64,000 bases of DNA. It comes from Ilex aquifolium. Its lineage: Eukaryota; Streptophyta; Magnoliopsida; Aquifoliales; Aquifoliaceae. Both the position numbers and the translations under genes were made by a program. Positions 1-10,147 of this stretch are shown one piece after another. The stretch's first letter is position 1. Every line of letters begins with the position of its first letter. The notes below the pieces were generated by a model that made no database searches, was not told where the DNA came from, and saw only the letters and a program-made list of their open reading frames with translations. The stretch covers positions 2,114,501 to 2,178,500 of the forward strand of contig OX637393.1 of the NCBI GenBank assembly GCA_951799425.1, in the 5' to 3' direction.

Positions 1-313
1 TTACCAGATTACCACCCTCGGATATCATCACAATCCCAGATGAATCATTCAAAGGCTTGTCTCTATTGGCAACCCACACAGCAGTCATCACTGGGATGTT
101 TTCCAAGATACCAACATAACGATTTGTAAAATTTCCAAGACTAAAGAATCCCAGCTTGAAGGTCTTTCCAATGGAGACTATAGTTTCAGGGTCTTTGATG
201 GATTGTGTAGATGTAATTGTGTCTATGGAAGTGCAAACCTCTAACCAAAAACATAGAAGTATGAGAACAAGGCCATGAAAAAGTGAAAGCTTCGAATTAC
301 CGGAACGTGCCAT
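1..313 (-). CDS. S-RLK copy A, 5' end of exon 1 (cut by window edge)
   Basis: The reading frame is open from the ATG at 311-313 to position 1, giving about 104 residues. They comprise a hydrophobic signal peptide followed by the start of a bulb-type (B-)lectin domain with the family motif WVANRDKPLNDSSG. The start is chosen because copies B, C, D and F begin at the same place with the same signal-peptide layout. It is closer to copy F than to B or D. The rest of the gene lies to the left of the window, so I cannot say whether it is intact. By family it would be the secreted ectodomain of a plasma-membrane G-type lectin receptor kinase. Confidence 0.9.
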   Translation of the reverse strand, partial: MARSGNSKLSLFHGLVLILLCFWLEVCTSIDTITSTQSIKDPETIVSIGKTFKLGFFSLGNFTNRYVGILENIPVMTAVWVANRDKPLNDSSGIVMISEGGNLV

Positions 314-845
314 ATGTGATCTGAGTGCTTGTTGGTGAGGAGGGAAGGCTATATGTGACTTCTATAGACTTCCATGAACAATTTATAATTTTCCTCCTTC
401 ATGCTTTTCAAAGCGCTGGAAGATATTTTCATTCTTTTGTGGAAATCTGGCTCACTTGAAAATATATCTCCAAACTGTCATCTTGGAGTGTGGGGTGGGG
501 TGTCCCAAAAGTCATCCTTGAATCTAATTCACACAAAACAAAAACAAATGACCGACTTTATACATAGTATTTCCCTTTCTGATAAGGCACTACATGACAA
601 TCGCCAATCATTGTCATTCATGTCTTCCCTGCACATGGGCCACATTGTCATTTATGTCTTAGAATTGAAAGAGTCATAATCACCGGGCCCAAAAAGCAAT
701 GGGTCTATTGACATGTTTAGCAGAGTGCAGATATATTAGTAATTTCTTGATGTATACTGTATATAAGAGTTTTATCAAGATTGAGTTTATCATATTTACC
801 AGAACTAGATTATTTAGATGAATTATGACTAGGGCTATTAACTGA
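314..845. other. Upstream flank of copy A, shared with copies C and F
   Basis: No gene is seen. About 314-680 recurs upstream of copy C (11898-12085 and 12750-12960) and partly upstream of copy F (47685-47776) and at 10591-10806. It should contain the copy A promoter on the minus strand, but I found no convincing TATA box. The 92-codon open frame at 401-679 on the plus strand is not kept in the paralogues and is not called. Confidence 0.6.
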
Positions 846-2234
846 TCTATACTACTAATAAAAGTATTTTAGATGAAAAACTTTTGAATTTCTCTTGTAC
901 CTTTAAACAAAATTATAAGGACAATTATACCTCACACTAATAATTTGATCTAGATGTAAAACAATTTTGGATTTCAATTTGATGCTTAAATAAATATTTG
1001 TAGACATTTATTGTAATTTTACCTCAATACAATTTAATAAAGTCCATATTTTAATTATGTAACTTTGATTTAACAGTGATATAAAGTCCATATTATCCTT
1101 GAATAAAATATTACTCTAACTAATTTCTCTTTTTTTATGGATTCATAAAATAAAACTATTTTTTTTCGTTGGTGTAATAGGTGTTGTAACTTATTTAACT
1201 TGTAGACCTTACAGATTCTAGAAATAGTGCAAACAAGTCCTAAAAATTCTTAAGAGTAAATATGTTGTGTTTCTATCACAATTTATAGTCAGCTTGTATA
1301 GAGCTATAGAGTAAAGTTCACACTTATTGCTATAGTATTTAGTTTGTCCGCATGGAATTTAGAGTTGAATACTAAAGTTCCATCATTTCTTCAATTTTTG
1401 GTCATTTTGCAAAAGAATCTGGTTATTGAGACCTGAATTCGTCTTAAGAGTTCAAAAGCTTGAATGCTAGAAAATGTGAAAAGTGCAAATGAGGTTCAAA
1501 AAAATTGCATTTCCAACGATAAGTGGGCAAATTTGTCGAAGTTTTAGAAATTATGTCTGAACATAAGTGGGTTAGTTGGTTGAAATTAATGAGCGCATTT
1601 TTAATGAGAAGCACAATATTATGATACAATTCAGTGAGCATTTATAATATGCTAATGTTAATGGGGGATTTCTTACTGTCAGATGTAGTGACTATGATGA
1701 AGACTTATATAGTTGGTCTTTGAAAAAATTGAGTGGGCAAACGGGGTGTTGTCTTCATATATTGACTGCAACACCCTACTTCGTGTGAAGTTAAGTCATA
1801 TGCGATGAGATGAATCCAATTGACATATATTATGTGTTAGATAGTTGTTAATTAAGTCTCTTTCTTATTTGCTACCTTAGTTCATATTGAAAACTAATCT
1901 TAACTATAATTTACGTTTTTTCTTTATCTTTCAAAGAAGTATTTGAGAAAAATCTTTAAGAAACAAGAATGAAAACAGAGAAACGCATTATTTTTCACTA
2001 CATATTCTATCAAATATTAGTTTAGGCTGTATTTTTTTTTTCTTTTTTGGGGTGGGGAGGGGTTTCCTTGTAGAGCATGGTTATTGGTTTTTTATTTTTT
2101 TGGTTTTTTTTTTATGAAAGACACAAGAGAATACATACTAAAGTTATGTATTTGGAAAAAAATTGATTTAGAGATTAATATACAATATTCAAACACAATA
2201 TGTTCCACATGTAACGCACGTGTGCATCAATTAG
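846..2234 (+). mobile_element. Non-autonomous Helitron, block 1 copy
   Basis: The 5' end reads TCTATACTACTAATAAAAG directly after an A. The 3' end has a hairpin (2206-2222 region) followed about 10 nt later by TTAG, then T. In the block 2 copy the same end is a perfect 7-bp stem, CACGTGCAACGCACGTG, ending in CTAG. TC start, hairpin, CTRR end and insertion between A and T are the Helitron signature. No Rep/helicase coding is present over 1.39 kb, so it would need an autonomous partner. Its counterpart in block 2 is split at 13130-13335 and 19428-20414. Confidence 0.75.
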
Positions 2235-2799
2235 TAATAATAATACCACTCTAATTTCAAGGGGGACATTGGCCCTAAAAAAAACTAATAATCAGTGAAT
2301 GATGATGTTAAGATTACAAAAATATATTATTTTATTAATGGGATTCCAGGAGCATGGCAGTTTTTTCATTTTTTATTTTTTTGTTTTGGGGGAGATTCAT
2401 GTTATGAAGGAGGCGTAAGACAAAAATATATTCTTGCTTTTTTCTCAAAGGAAAAAAAAAAAGGAAATGAGGAAGGTCAATGTAAATAGAGTCTGACTAT
2501 TCTCACCACAAAAATATCCTTTCTCACCCTATTTTTATGCAAACCCCAAAAAAGTTTACAAATTACTTTGTGGACCCCTACACTGTTATCACACCCCACA
2601 CCATCTAAATTGTAATCTGCATTTTGTGTCCTTGTAAATCCCCCCTCATCCCCCTTTCCCTTTGTACTTCCTGACTAGATCTTATTTTCAATAATATTAC
2701 TCAAATCCATGATGGGTGGTCTTTAATGTATAAAATTGTGTGTTGATATGATTACAATCGACTTATACGTAATATAGAAACACGTATTTATGAATTGCT
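2235..2799. other. Intergenic, duplicated at 20415-21069
   Basis: No coding sequence is supported. The stretch is collinear with block 2, with small indels, for example an extra 45 bp near 20610-20655 and 60 bp near 20883-20935 in block 2. Short open frames here are not conserved. Confidence 0.55.
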
Positions 2800-2976
2800 G
2801 GGAAATACTATGTATCCCAAATCTCTAACCTAAATTTTCATCCAAAATGAAGGGAGACCATTGGATGAGTGGGTCCCATCAACTTTTTTAAATGGGACCC
2901 ACTGATCCAATGGTCTCCCTTGATTTGGGATGAAAATTTGGGTTAGAGATTTGGGATACATAACATTGATCTTGCT
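2800..2976. mobile_element. Fold-back MITE-like insertion
   Basis: Positions 2809-2962 form a long, nearly perfect inverted repeat: arms of about 70 bp around a short T-rich loop, with outer ends TATGTATCCCAAATCTC and its complement. The paralogous site in block 2 (around 21069) reads straight through, GAATTGCTTATATGC. The insertion is flanked by TTGCT at 2795-2799 and 2972-2976, consistent with a 5-bp target duplication. It has no coding capacity. The superfamily is not assigned. Confidence 0.75.
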
Positions 2977-3481
2977 TATATGCTGGTGACAAGCTAAGGA
3001 AGTTGAGTTGGATTTTAATGTGATGGCTGGCTGGAGATGGGTGTGTAACGTGGTTGGCAGAGTAATTGGCAATTTCAATCCCCATAGTGGAATATTGAAA
3101 GATGAGATTTAGAAGGGGCAAAGCTTATGTAGGGCGGAGTGTCAAAGTTACTCATAAGATGGTGACTAAATAACAAAGAAAGATCTCAAACAAGTATTGA
3201 AATTTGTCATATAAATAATGGTGGAAGACTGCAACTCACATGGAAACATCTTTTGTGTCCTGCATTGAAGAAATTGTTTGTGGCTTATAAAAGTCCTCAT
3301 ACTTATGTGCATATGTTCGTTGAATGATGACTGCTAGGTATAAGGAAAGAAGATCTCAGTCTCATCAGATGATTTGCAAGCATAACCATCTCTTTTGTTT
3401 TGTGCTGAACTTTTAAGAAGCCTATTGTTCTGTACATGTGCATAGGTTGGACTAGAATATGCAAGATATTGTGGGCCTGGT
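2977..3481. other. Intergenic, duplicated at about 21070-21530 and 25716-25759
   Basis: No supported gene. In block 2 the copia element is inserted in the counterpart of about 3459 of this stretch. Confidence 0.5.
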
Positions 3482-3649
3482 GACATTAATTATCCCGGTC
3501 CCGGAGGTGCACTTTTTGCTGTCTTAAATCCCTCCAAAGACCCTGTACTGTATGCTGTAGCTTTTGAGGAACTGAGGGTGAAAGAGATTAAAAATGGGCG
3601 CTTAGCTATGATTCCCTGGTTAGCCTTGTTTAACCCCAGGCAGCTCTGA
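3482..3649 (+). pseudogene. Light-harvesting chlorophyll a/b-binding protein fragment
   Basis: A 55-codon frame begins with a YPGPGGALF-like stretch and contains [16 protein letters not shown], the hallmark third-helix region of LHC proteins ([10 protein letters not shown] with its chlorophyll-ligand Glu and Asn). It ends in a TGA at 3647-3649. The usual FDPLG motif is degraded and nothing before or after matches the rest of an LHC protein (normally about 250 residues), so this is a gene fragment, not a working antenna protein. The block 2 copy has two further stops. I cannot say which Lhca or Lhcb member it came from. Confidence 0.7.
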
Positions 3650-5554
3650 CAGCTAAAGGCCCTGTTCAGAAGTTTCACTTGGACTCTCCTACGTCTTCCA
3701 CTAGAATTTTTCTGTCACTGTGGCGACGACAATGAACACAACCGAAGTGCCTATCAGAGGGCGATTAATTGTGTTGGCGAGAATTAGAAAAGACACATTC
3801 GGCACGACAATGTGTGCTGGTGAGAATTGGAAGGGGAAGCTATTTCCACCACTTGTGGCCACCTCTTGTGTATCATGTATATGGTAAATCTGATGTATGT
3901 AGATGCTACTTTCTTGCAGAATGGTGGGAGAATTGGTGTATTGTGTATGTTTGAAGTTCAATTAATAAACATAAAAGGCAACAAAGATGCCAGTAAGATC
4001 CTCACTAATGATGCAGTTTACCTCTTTTCTACCGAGGTGCTCTTTAAAAGATTAGTCGATTTTGAGGTGAGATTTGCAACTTCTGATTTGTTTTCTTGTC
4101 TCTGAATAGTTAAGCATCAGCACTAATGGCATGAAGTAAAGGGGTATTGAGAAACAAGAAAAGTAATTCTCATATGCATTATGGAAATTCTTTTGTAGAG
4201 CAAACAAATTATTTGAATGGACATGCCCCAGATCCCCTTCTCCTGTGTCCTGAGTTTTCTTATGCTGCCTTAAGCATCTCTGAGTTATCAATCTTGAGCA
4301 CTTCATTTGAGGCTTTTCTCTCTGTTTTGTTTTACAATAATTTTTTTTTTTTGGCATCCAGGAAACAAATAAATAGTGTCTATCTGTAAAGCTTAAAATT
4401 CTTTGATGCAGACTTGACCGTGGCCATTTTAGTCTGAGTTCCCACATTTCGAGAGAAATTTGGCATTCTGCGATAAATTTAATATATTTGATTCAGTTCA
4501 ATTTGTTATTCATTGATATGTTTGATAAATTCAGTTTGAGTTGATATGCTGGAACAAAGATTTGCTTTTGTGAGGACTATTGTAGAAAGATCGCGCCATC
4601 GAGGATTAGGACATCAATATCAATGATGTAGTATATAATATAATTGACAAGGTATTAGCTTTTTCTCATGAAGCATATGGAACATCTAGCAGCCCATAGA
4701 TTTCTCGCACTCACTCTCATAAACACAGAGATGAACAAAATTCTAGACCAGATAATCTAAACCAAAAAGAAAAATATGTTTTTCCAAGTCCTTCGGTTCC
4801 CAAAATAAGTGAGATGAATTTGATCCTCTATCAATGAACTAGCCTTTTTAAAGATGGTGTTCTTCTTGAAGTTTTTTTCCCCTTTTTTGAGATTGTGTAT
4901 TGTTTTTCTCTTTCTTGGGATTGTTTGGCTTGCTAGAAGTACTATACTTGCTCTCCAATACTGTTTTTGTTTTCAAAAGCATGACCTGCTTACAATGTAC
5001 TAACGAAATGGTGTCTTACCGTAAAGGTGCTCGTACCATATTCCTTTATCCAGAATTTCCCTGTAAAGTATGCATTACTATGTGTGCGTTTATGAATGAT
5101 GACGAGTTTTTTCCCCTTCCGCCTTTCAAACCTGCCTTTTTCCATCTATATGTGGTTTATGGTTATAAAGGAAGTGTTGCCTCTGGTAATTTGGTTTGTG
5201 GATCATGCGAGCAAAGAAAAGAAGCTCACACTGCTGCTTTGTGTTCATCAAATTGCAGCTTTAAGCAACTTGCTTATGGGCACACCCTCGGACCTTTGGC
5301 TATGTTCTAAATGAATTATAGAAAAAAGTATGATATGATAATGAATATTTTAAGCAAAATAACATTATAAAAAGGTAAATTTATATAAATAATAACAAAA
5401 AGGATGGTGCGCAACTTTAGCGGAATGGTTGCATTTCTTGTTAATTGTGTTGTCATATTCAATTTTGCATAAACTTAACCCCCACCTATCAATGGCTAAT
5501 GCAATTAACAAGGGTGATAATAAGAATGAAGTGTTCTATCGATATGTGATGCTC
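3650..5554. other. Intergenic, duplicated in block 2 (25928-30055)
   Basis: No gene is supported. Open frames at 4147-4389 and 4900-5314 (plus) have counterparts in block 2, but frames and ends differ between the copies, so they look like chance frames in duplicated DNA. Block 1 lacks about 300 bp that block 2 has at 29273-29570, and the segment 30057-33836 of block 2 is missing at about 5340. Confidence 0.5.
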
Positions 5555-5562
5555 AAAATAAT

Positions 5563-5592
5563 TCACGTGCAACACACGTGTGCATTAACTAG
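5563..5592 (+). mobile_element. Helitron 3' terminus
   Basis: A hairpin TTCACGTGCAACACACGTG is followed about 9 nt later by CTAG (5589-5592) and T, the same family of 3' end as the Helitron ending at 2234. I could not find a matching TC 5' end, so the element boundaries are open. The block 2 copy ends at 34090. Confidence 0.55.
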
Positions 5593-5904
5593 TATTTATA
5601 AATGTGTAGAGTAAGGAATAAGCCACCAACATCTTTTGAAGGAAATGAATCAGATCTCGTTAGTCGGCAACTGAATTTTACTTATTTGTGAATCAAGTTG
5701 CTTGGATTGAATCACTTTTTCTATCCAACCATGTAAATTTTGTGTACAACAAGTGGAAAATCTAATTTGCTGATCAAGCCTTCTTAAACATACTTAAGCT
5801 ATTTTATTTTATTTATATTAAACAGTCATAGTGCCTGAGGTTAATATTGCCATGAGCTTGAAGCTTGATGTATGTTTAAGTTGATAAACAATAAAGAAAA
5901 TGCC
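5593..5904. other. Intergenic, duplicated at 34091-34404
   Basis: Collinear with block 2 at high identity. No coding or RNA gene is seen. Confidence 0.5.
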
Positions 5905-6128
5905 CAAGGTTTACCCTCTTATGGTTTGGGCCTATAGCACTTTACCCCCTCATGGTATGAAACTGAGCACCATAACCACCATATTTTGTTTTTTGGATTA
6001 ATCTGCTACCAGTCAAAGCATTAAAGCAGACCACTAAAGAAGATGTTTTTCCAACACCATCACCTGATTTTTGGAGTATCATTTTGTATAGAAAATGATC
6101 TTCAAGAGCTTGTGGCCTGAGTTACAGC
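5905..6128 (+). repeat. S-RLK 3'-flanking repeat, copy 1
   Basis: A block of about 225 bp beginning GGTTTACCCTCTTATGGTTT. It occurs downstream of copies B, D (34405-34630), E (40487-40815, with an internal insertion) and F (43768-43985), and inverted beside copy C (11431-11690). It marks the 3' boundary of each S-RLK unit and is a likely substrate for unequal exchange. Confidence 0.8.
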
Positions 6129-7095
6129 AGTATACGTGAAAATAAACTACAAAACAGTCCAAATATCATTAAATGCTTAACAACCACCAATAAGGCAATT
6201 CCTCTGTAACAACACAGAATTTTCCAACCCAAATCCGCCAATGCATTATGATTAAAATGAAAGCTAATGACGAGTAGCTGACTTATGTAGTCCACAACCT
6301 TGTGGATCAAAAAATTATCTAGGCTAGATCAAAAAATTCATGTTGCAAGAAAAGTTAAATCGAATTACAAAGGTATGTACACAGAAGGAAGAACAAAAAT
6401 TGAAAATAATAATCATGATTTGCCTTTTATCGGCCTTCAAAAATTGTGGCAGTGAGACCGTTGAGAGAACGTTGTGTTTGACTCTGATGAGAAGACAGAC
6501 CCTCTGAAGAAATTCGCCTTTCAGTAAATGCAGGTTGCTTTGGGGAAGGAAGATCTGCAATTTCACTACTGAGCATAGATAGAACAGTCGAAACATTTGG
6601 CCTATCTTTTGCAAATTCTTGCACGCATAATAGTCCTACATGTATATATCTCAAGGTCTCCGATCTAATGTTTGTCTCAGACATCAATGGATCTACTAGA
6701 GCGATAATCTTATCTTCATTCCACAATTTCCATGCCTGAACACAATGAGATGAGAATCTAGTGTTGGATTTGGAACATTCAATAAGAACAAGAATGGTAA
6801 GGTCTATAAAGATCTACCTAACTAAAGCAAATGAACTTACAAATCTTAGAAGGCTAAAAGAGTGCTCATCATCATAAAAGCTGGTGTTCTTTCTCCCAGA
6901 TATAATCTCTAATATCAACACTCCAAAGCTGTAGACATCAGATTTTTCTGAGAATCTTCCCTCCATTGCATATTCAGGGGCCATATATCCGCTATGTATA
7001 TCAATTTACCAGAGAAAGTAAAAGAATTGTAATGAAGTTGAATTATTGCATGAGAAGAAAGTTCATCACATGGAGAAAGATACAGATACATACTA

Positions 7096-7302
<207 letters not shown>

Positions 7303-7305
7303 TCA
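7303..7305 (-). other. Premature TGA (W609*) in copy B exon 5
   Basis: The minus strand reads CTA GAC TGA GGT AAA CGC. Copy D (about 35669-35671) and copy F read TGG here, the conserved Trp of the LDW(G/S)KR motif. One G-to-A change accounts for it. Confidence 0.9.
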
Positions 7306-8274
7306 GTCTAGGAGTTCTTGTTTCAATGAATCTGAGATGTTTGTTTTTGAAAGGACAAGTATGAAAAGTTTGTAAGCTGTAAGGAAATTGATGTTGAGAA
7401 GACTGTCATCTTCTTAATGCAAGGAAGTCAATAGTAAATTAGAAGCACTGACTTAACGATTACAGGTGATTAAAACTTACCGAAAAGAAATGCATCCAAA
7501 CTTCCATTTGGCATGTATTCGTAGATCAACATCTTTTCTTCTCCTTCTATGCAGCAGCCAAGGAGGTGAACAAGATTGCGATGCTGGAGTTTAGAAATCA
7601 CCTCAACTTCATTCATACACTCCTGTAAACCTTGTCCAGAGGATCTTGAGAGCCTTTTCACTGCTATTTCTTGTCCATCCGGAAGTTTTCCCTGAAAATA
7701 AGCATCAAATCAGTTGTTTATGGTTCAGTATCCCATGAAGCCCCAGATAAACAACCATTACCTTGTACACTGGACCAAAACCACCCTGCCCAAGCTTATT
7801 AGCACCATGAAAGTTGTCGGTTGCTTTTGCCAAATTCTCAAAACTAAATAATGGAAGCTCTTCAAGTTTTATTAGGTGGGGATTTTCTCGAAGCATGCTT
7901 TCAGAAGGATCATCTGGATGTGCTTCAGGTTTTTGCTTCCTTCCTGTTGCAGGAACCTAACTATATGTAATTTTGTCCAAGAATCAGTATTTGGAAATAC
8001 TTCTGAGCTAACTCTAAGTAACATACTACCTCTTCGTTTGTCTATCCACCACCAAGAAATGTAGGTGCAGATTGCAATGGCAACTGACCCTATGCTAATG
8101 ATAACTGCCAGTTTTACTTTGATGTTTTTTCCTTCATCTGTAAAACAGAACAAATTCAAGGGTTCATCTAAATTGGACAAAAGAAAAAAAGTTGCATTTA
8201 GCTGAATTCAAGGTTATGAGCTTCAAGTCACATATATGGAGTAGTTTATTCAACAGATTTAGGGCAAAAGTTCT

Positions 8275-8475
8275 AGAAATATGCCGCGACTCAAATCAGT
8301 CGCATAACTCGTCAGGGTAGCTCAAATGGGATGATTACGGTAGCTATTATTTATAAGGTCCCAAATGTAACACGAACATTAGAGGCCTGGTTTCCCCAAT
8401 ACACATGATTGGGGATTGAGTGAACGCATCTAAAGTTTATATCCGAACCACAAGTCCACTGGACACGTGGATGGG
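8275..8475. repeat. Conserved intron-1 block, copy B
   Basis: About 200 bp of GC-richer sequence lie inside intron 1, also at 36640-36840 (D) and 46085-46285 (F). It contains CGCATAACTCGTCAGGGTAG-type sequence unlike the surrounding AT-rich intron. It may be an old SINE-like or other insertion that predates the duplications. I do not recognise it. Confidence 0.35.
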
Positions 8476-9953
8476 ACGGTAGTCAGTTGTCAAAAAAACA
8501 GAGTTCCACATATTCGTTAGGCATAGAGAAAAAGAGGATAAGTATAGGAGCATAATTCACTAAAAGATGATAGAGAAGACGAAACATATTACCAAGCTCT
8601 GAATATGCCACTCGAATGTAAAGATCAACCCCGCCGCTGGGGAGTTTCTGAATGTCCAGTAGACTTCCACTCCATTGCATACACCCAATGCCTGTGTCAT
8701 ATGAATAAGCTATACAGGAACAATTATTCAAGCATAGGCTTCCACAATTGTCTTCTATAGCAGCAGATGACAACTCCGCGAAGTCTGGCACTTTCATTGC
8801 CTGAAGCTTCAAAAATTCATCTTCTTTGCCCGTTTCATTGACAGTATTGTTTCGCTCACATTGCAATGGTGTCTTTCTTATGCATCCACTGGACCAATTT
8901 CCTCGACTCCATTCATCCATATTTTTTGGCCTAAATCCCCTTAAACAGGTACAAATTGGTGACTCCAGTGAATTACAGCTTCCAGATGGTCCACACTTGC
9001 CATAAACATTGCACTCATGTCCTATAGCCGACCATGCCACTTCCCACTCTTCCTTTCCACCAAACAACCAATTCTTCTGCTGTAGATCTCCTTCAGAATT
9101 CAAGAGCAGGTATAAAAAAGAGGACGGATCAGTTGGATAGGTATAAGCTAGAGAAACGGTTCCTTCTTTGTCATCTACAAGAGTAAATCCAGCGAGATAT
9201 GAAGAATCCATCGTTGGAACTCCAATAAAAATCTGACGATTCCAAGGACCACTACGCCAATATGGATGGCTACCATTCCAAACAAAAATTTGTGGGATGT
9301 TCAAAGGCTTGACTCCAACGGAGAAGGTTCCAATCGATGGATCTGAAGGACTTTTCCATGATGTTAGCCGAGTACTCTCTCTTGTCTTTGCATTAGTACC
9401 AATGCTCATCTTCTGTAAGAATGAGTCTGAAGGCTGTTGAAAACTTTCCCATATGATCCGTCCACTGGAATTTTCTCGCAACACTAGGTTCCCGGTATCC
9501 AAAAGCTGTGCACTTGAATTTGCCGCAGGATTTGAAACATTTGATGACCAAATGATCTCCTTCTGTCCATTCAAGATTACAAGATTACCATCCTCCGATA
9601 TTGTCACAATACCGGAAGAATCATTTAGAGGCTTGTTTCTATTAGCTACCCATACCGGAGTCACTACAGAGATGTTGTACAAGATACCAACATAACGATT
9701 TGTAGAATTCACAGGAGTAAAGAATCCCAGCTTGAAGATCTGGCCAATGGAGACGATAGTTTCAGGGTCTTTGATGGATTGTGTGGATATAATGGTGTCT
9801 GTGGAAGTGCAAATCTCTGAACAAAAAGACAGAAGTATGAGAACAAGGGCTTGAAAAGGTATAACCTTTGCATTGCCGGAATGTCCCATATGTTATAAAG
9901 TGCTATTTTTTGGTGAGGATAGAAGGTGATTTGTTTTTCCTACATTGAGGTGC

Positions 9954-9960
9954 TTATATA
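9954..9960 (-). promoter_or_regulatory. Probable TATA box of copy B
   Basis: The minus strand reads TATATAA 65-71 nt upstream of the ATG. The same motif lies at 38536-38542 upstream of copy D, but there it is about 285 nt from the ATG because D keeps about 220 bp of leader that B lacks. Confidence 0.45.
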
Positions 9961-10066
9961 TTATAAAATTCTACCTTCATAAACCATCCGCCTTACTTCA
10001 GGACAAGGTGACCAGCCTTCCATACTAGATGCCTCTTTTGTCAAAGAAGATTTGATGTCAGACAAA

Positions 10067-10147
10067 CATTAAACAATTCCACCCCATTTGTCTGACATTA
10101 AACAATTCCACCCCATTTGTCTGACATTAAACAATTCCACCCCATTT
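10067..10147. repeat. 29-bp tandem repeat, 2.8 units
   Basis: The unit begins CATTAAACAATTCCACCCCA. Two full units and a partial third are present. The copy D upstream region has a single unit (about 38640), so the array expanded after duplication. Confidence 0.85.

Noticed and set aside
4900-5314. Open frames on the plus strand with a counterpart at 29502-30032
   Set aside because: The frames are shifted between the two copies and show no recognisable domain; conservation is explained by the block duplication.
8600-9700. Plus-strand frames opposite S-RLK exon 1 (also near 37817 and 47248)
   Set aside because: They are antisense shadows of exon 1 and recur only because the exons are paralogous.
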